DNA of 14,600 nucleotides from CAYZDV01 sp964477275 (lineage in GTDB: Bacteria; Acidobacteriota; Aminicenantia; Aminicenantales; Aminicenantaceae), in NCBI GenBank assembly GCA_964477275.1, contig CAYZDV010000044.1, positions 1-14,600 of the forward strand, given 5' to 3'. A program made the position numbers and the translations under genes. This document shows positions 14,596 to 14,600 of the stretch, piece after piece. Below the pieces are notes generated by a model. It saw only the letters and a list, made by a program, of their open reading frames with translations. It did not search any database and was not told the origin of the DNA. Each line of letters starts with the position of its first letter. Positions within the stretch are counted from its first letter, which is position 1.

Positions 14596-14600
14596 CCACC

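Overview
The window looks like chromosomal DNA from an anaerobic, free-living or gut/sediment bacterium of the Acidobacteriota/Aminicenantes kind. This is inferred from gene content, not proven: two large secreted sortilin/BNR-propeller paralogues, a sulfatase-fold enzyme with the C-terminal 'LKALGYIK' ending often seen in those groups, a Tat-exported GH109-type glycosidase, and a corrinoid methyltransferase module of the MttB type. Base composition is moderately GC-rich, ribosome binding sites are strong (AAGGAGG-like), and several sigma70-like promoters can be read. No tRNA, rRNA, CRISPR array or transposase gene was seen.

Layout. At 1-248 there is a dispersed-type hairpin repeat (24-73) and a leader. 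A GTG-started, 1041-aa secreted BNR/VPS10 propeller protein (249-3374, +) follows. It converges, with only 15 bp between stops, on a three-gene minus-strand operon read from 6143 down to 3390: corrinoid protein, stand-alone MetH-activation-domain protein, and a non-pyrrolysine MttB-family methyltransferase. A divergent regulatory region (6144-6384) separates this operon from plus-strand genes: a small DHCW-type cupin (6385-6717), a small multi-span membrane protein with a near-consensus promoter (6814-7191), and a secreted sulfatase-fold enzyme with Thr in place of the formylglycine Cys (7249-8580). On the minus strand come a 65-aa DUF4177-like protein (8654-8851), an SPL-family radical SAM protein (8935-9723) and a Tat-targeted GH109/Gfo-Idh-MocA enzyme (9759-11135). 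A 309-bp divergent region leads to the second BNR/VPS10 propeller protein (11445-14174, +). The window closes with a 238-bp, very GC-rich, hairpin-packed element bounded by 16-bp imperfect inverted repeats (14358-14595).

How the genes may work together. The exported proteins (two propellers, the sulfatase-fold hydrolase, the GH109 enzyme) suggest handling of host- or biomass-derived glycans or glycoproteins at the cell surface. The corrinoid operon suggests demethylation of a quaternary or tertiary amine (betaine-like compounds) with methyl transfer through a B12 protein. It lacks an obvious second methyltransferase and a RamA-type activase here, so those must be encoded elsewhere or replaced by the MetH-activation-like protein. 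The most unusual non-coding feature is the terminal inverted-repeat hairpin element at the right edge.
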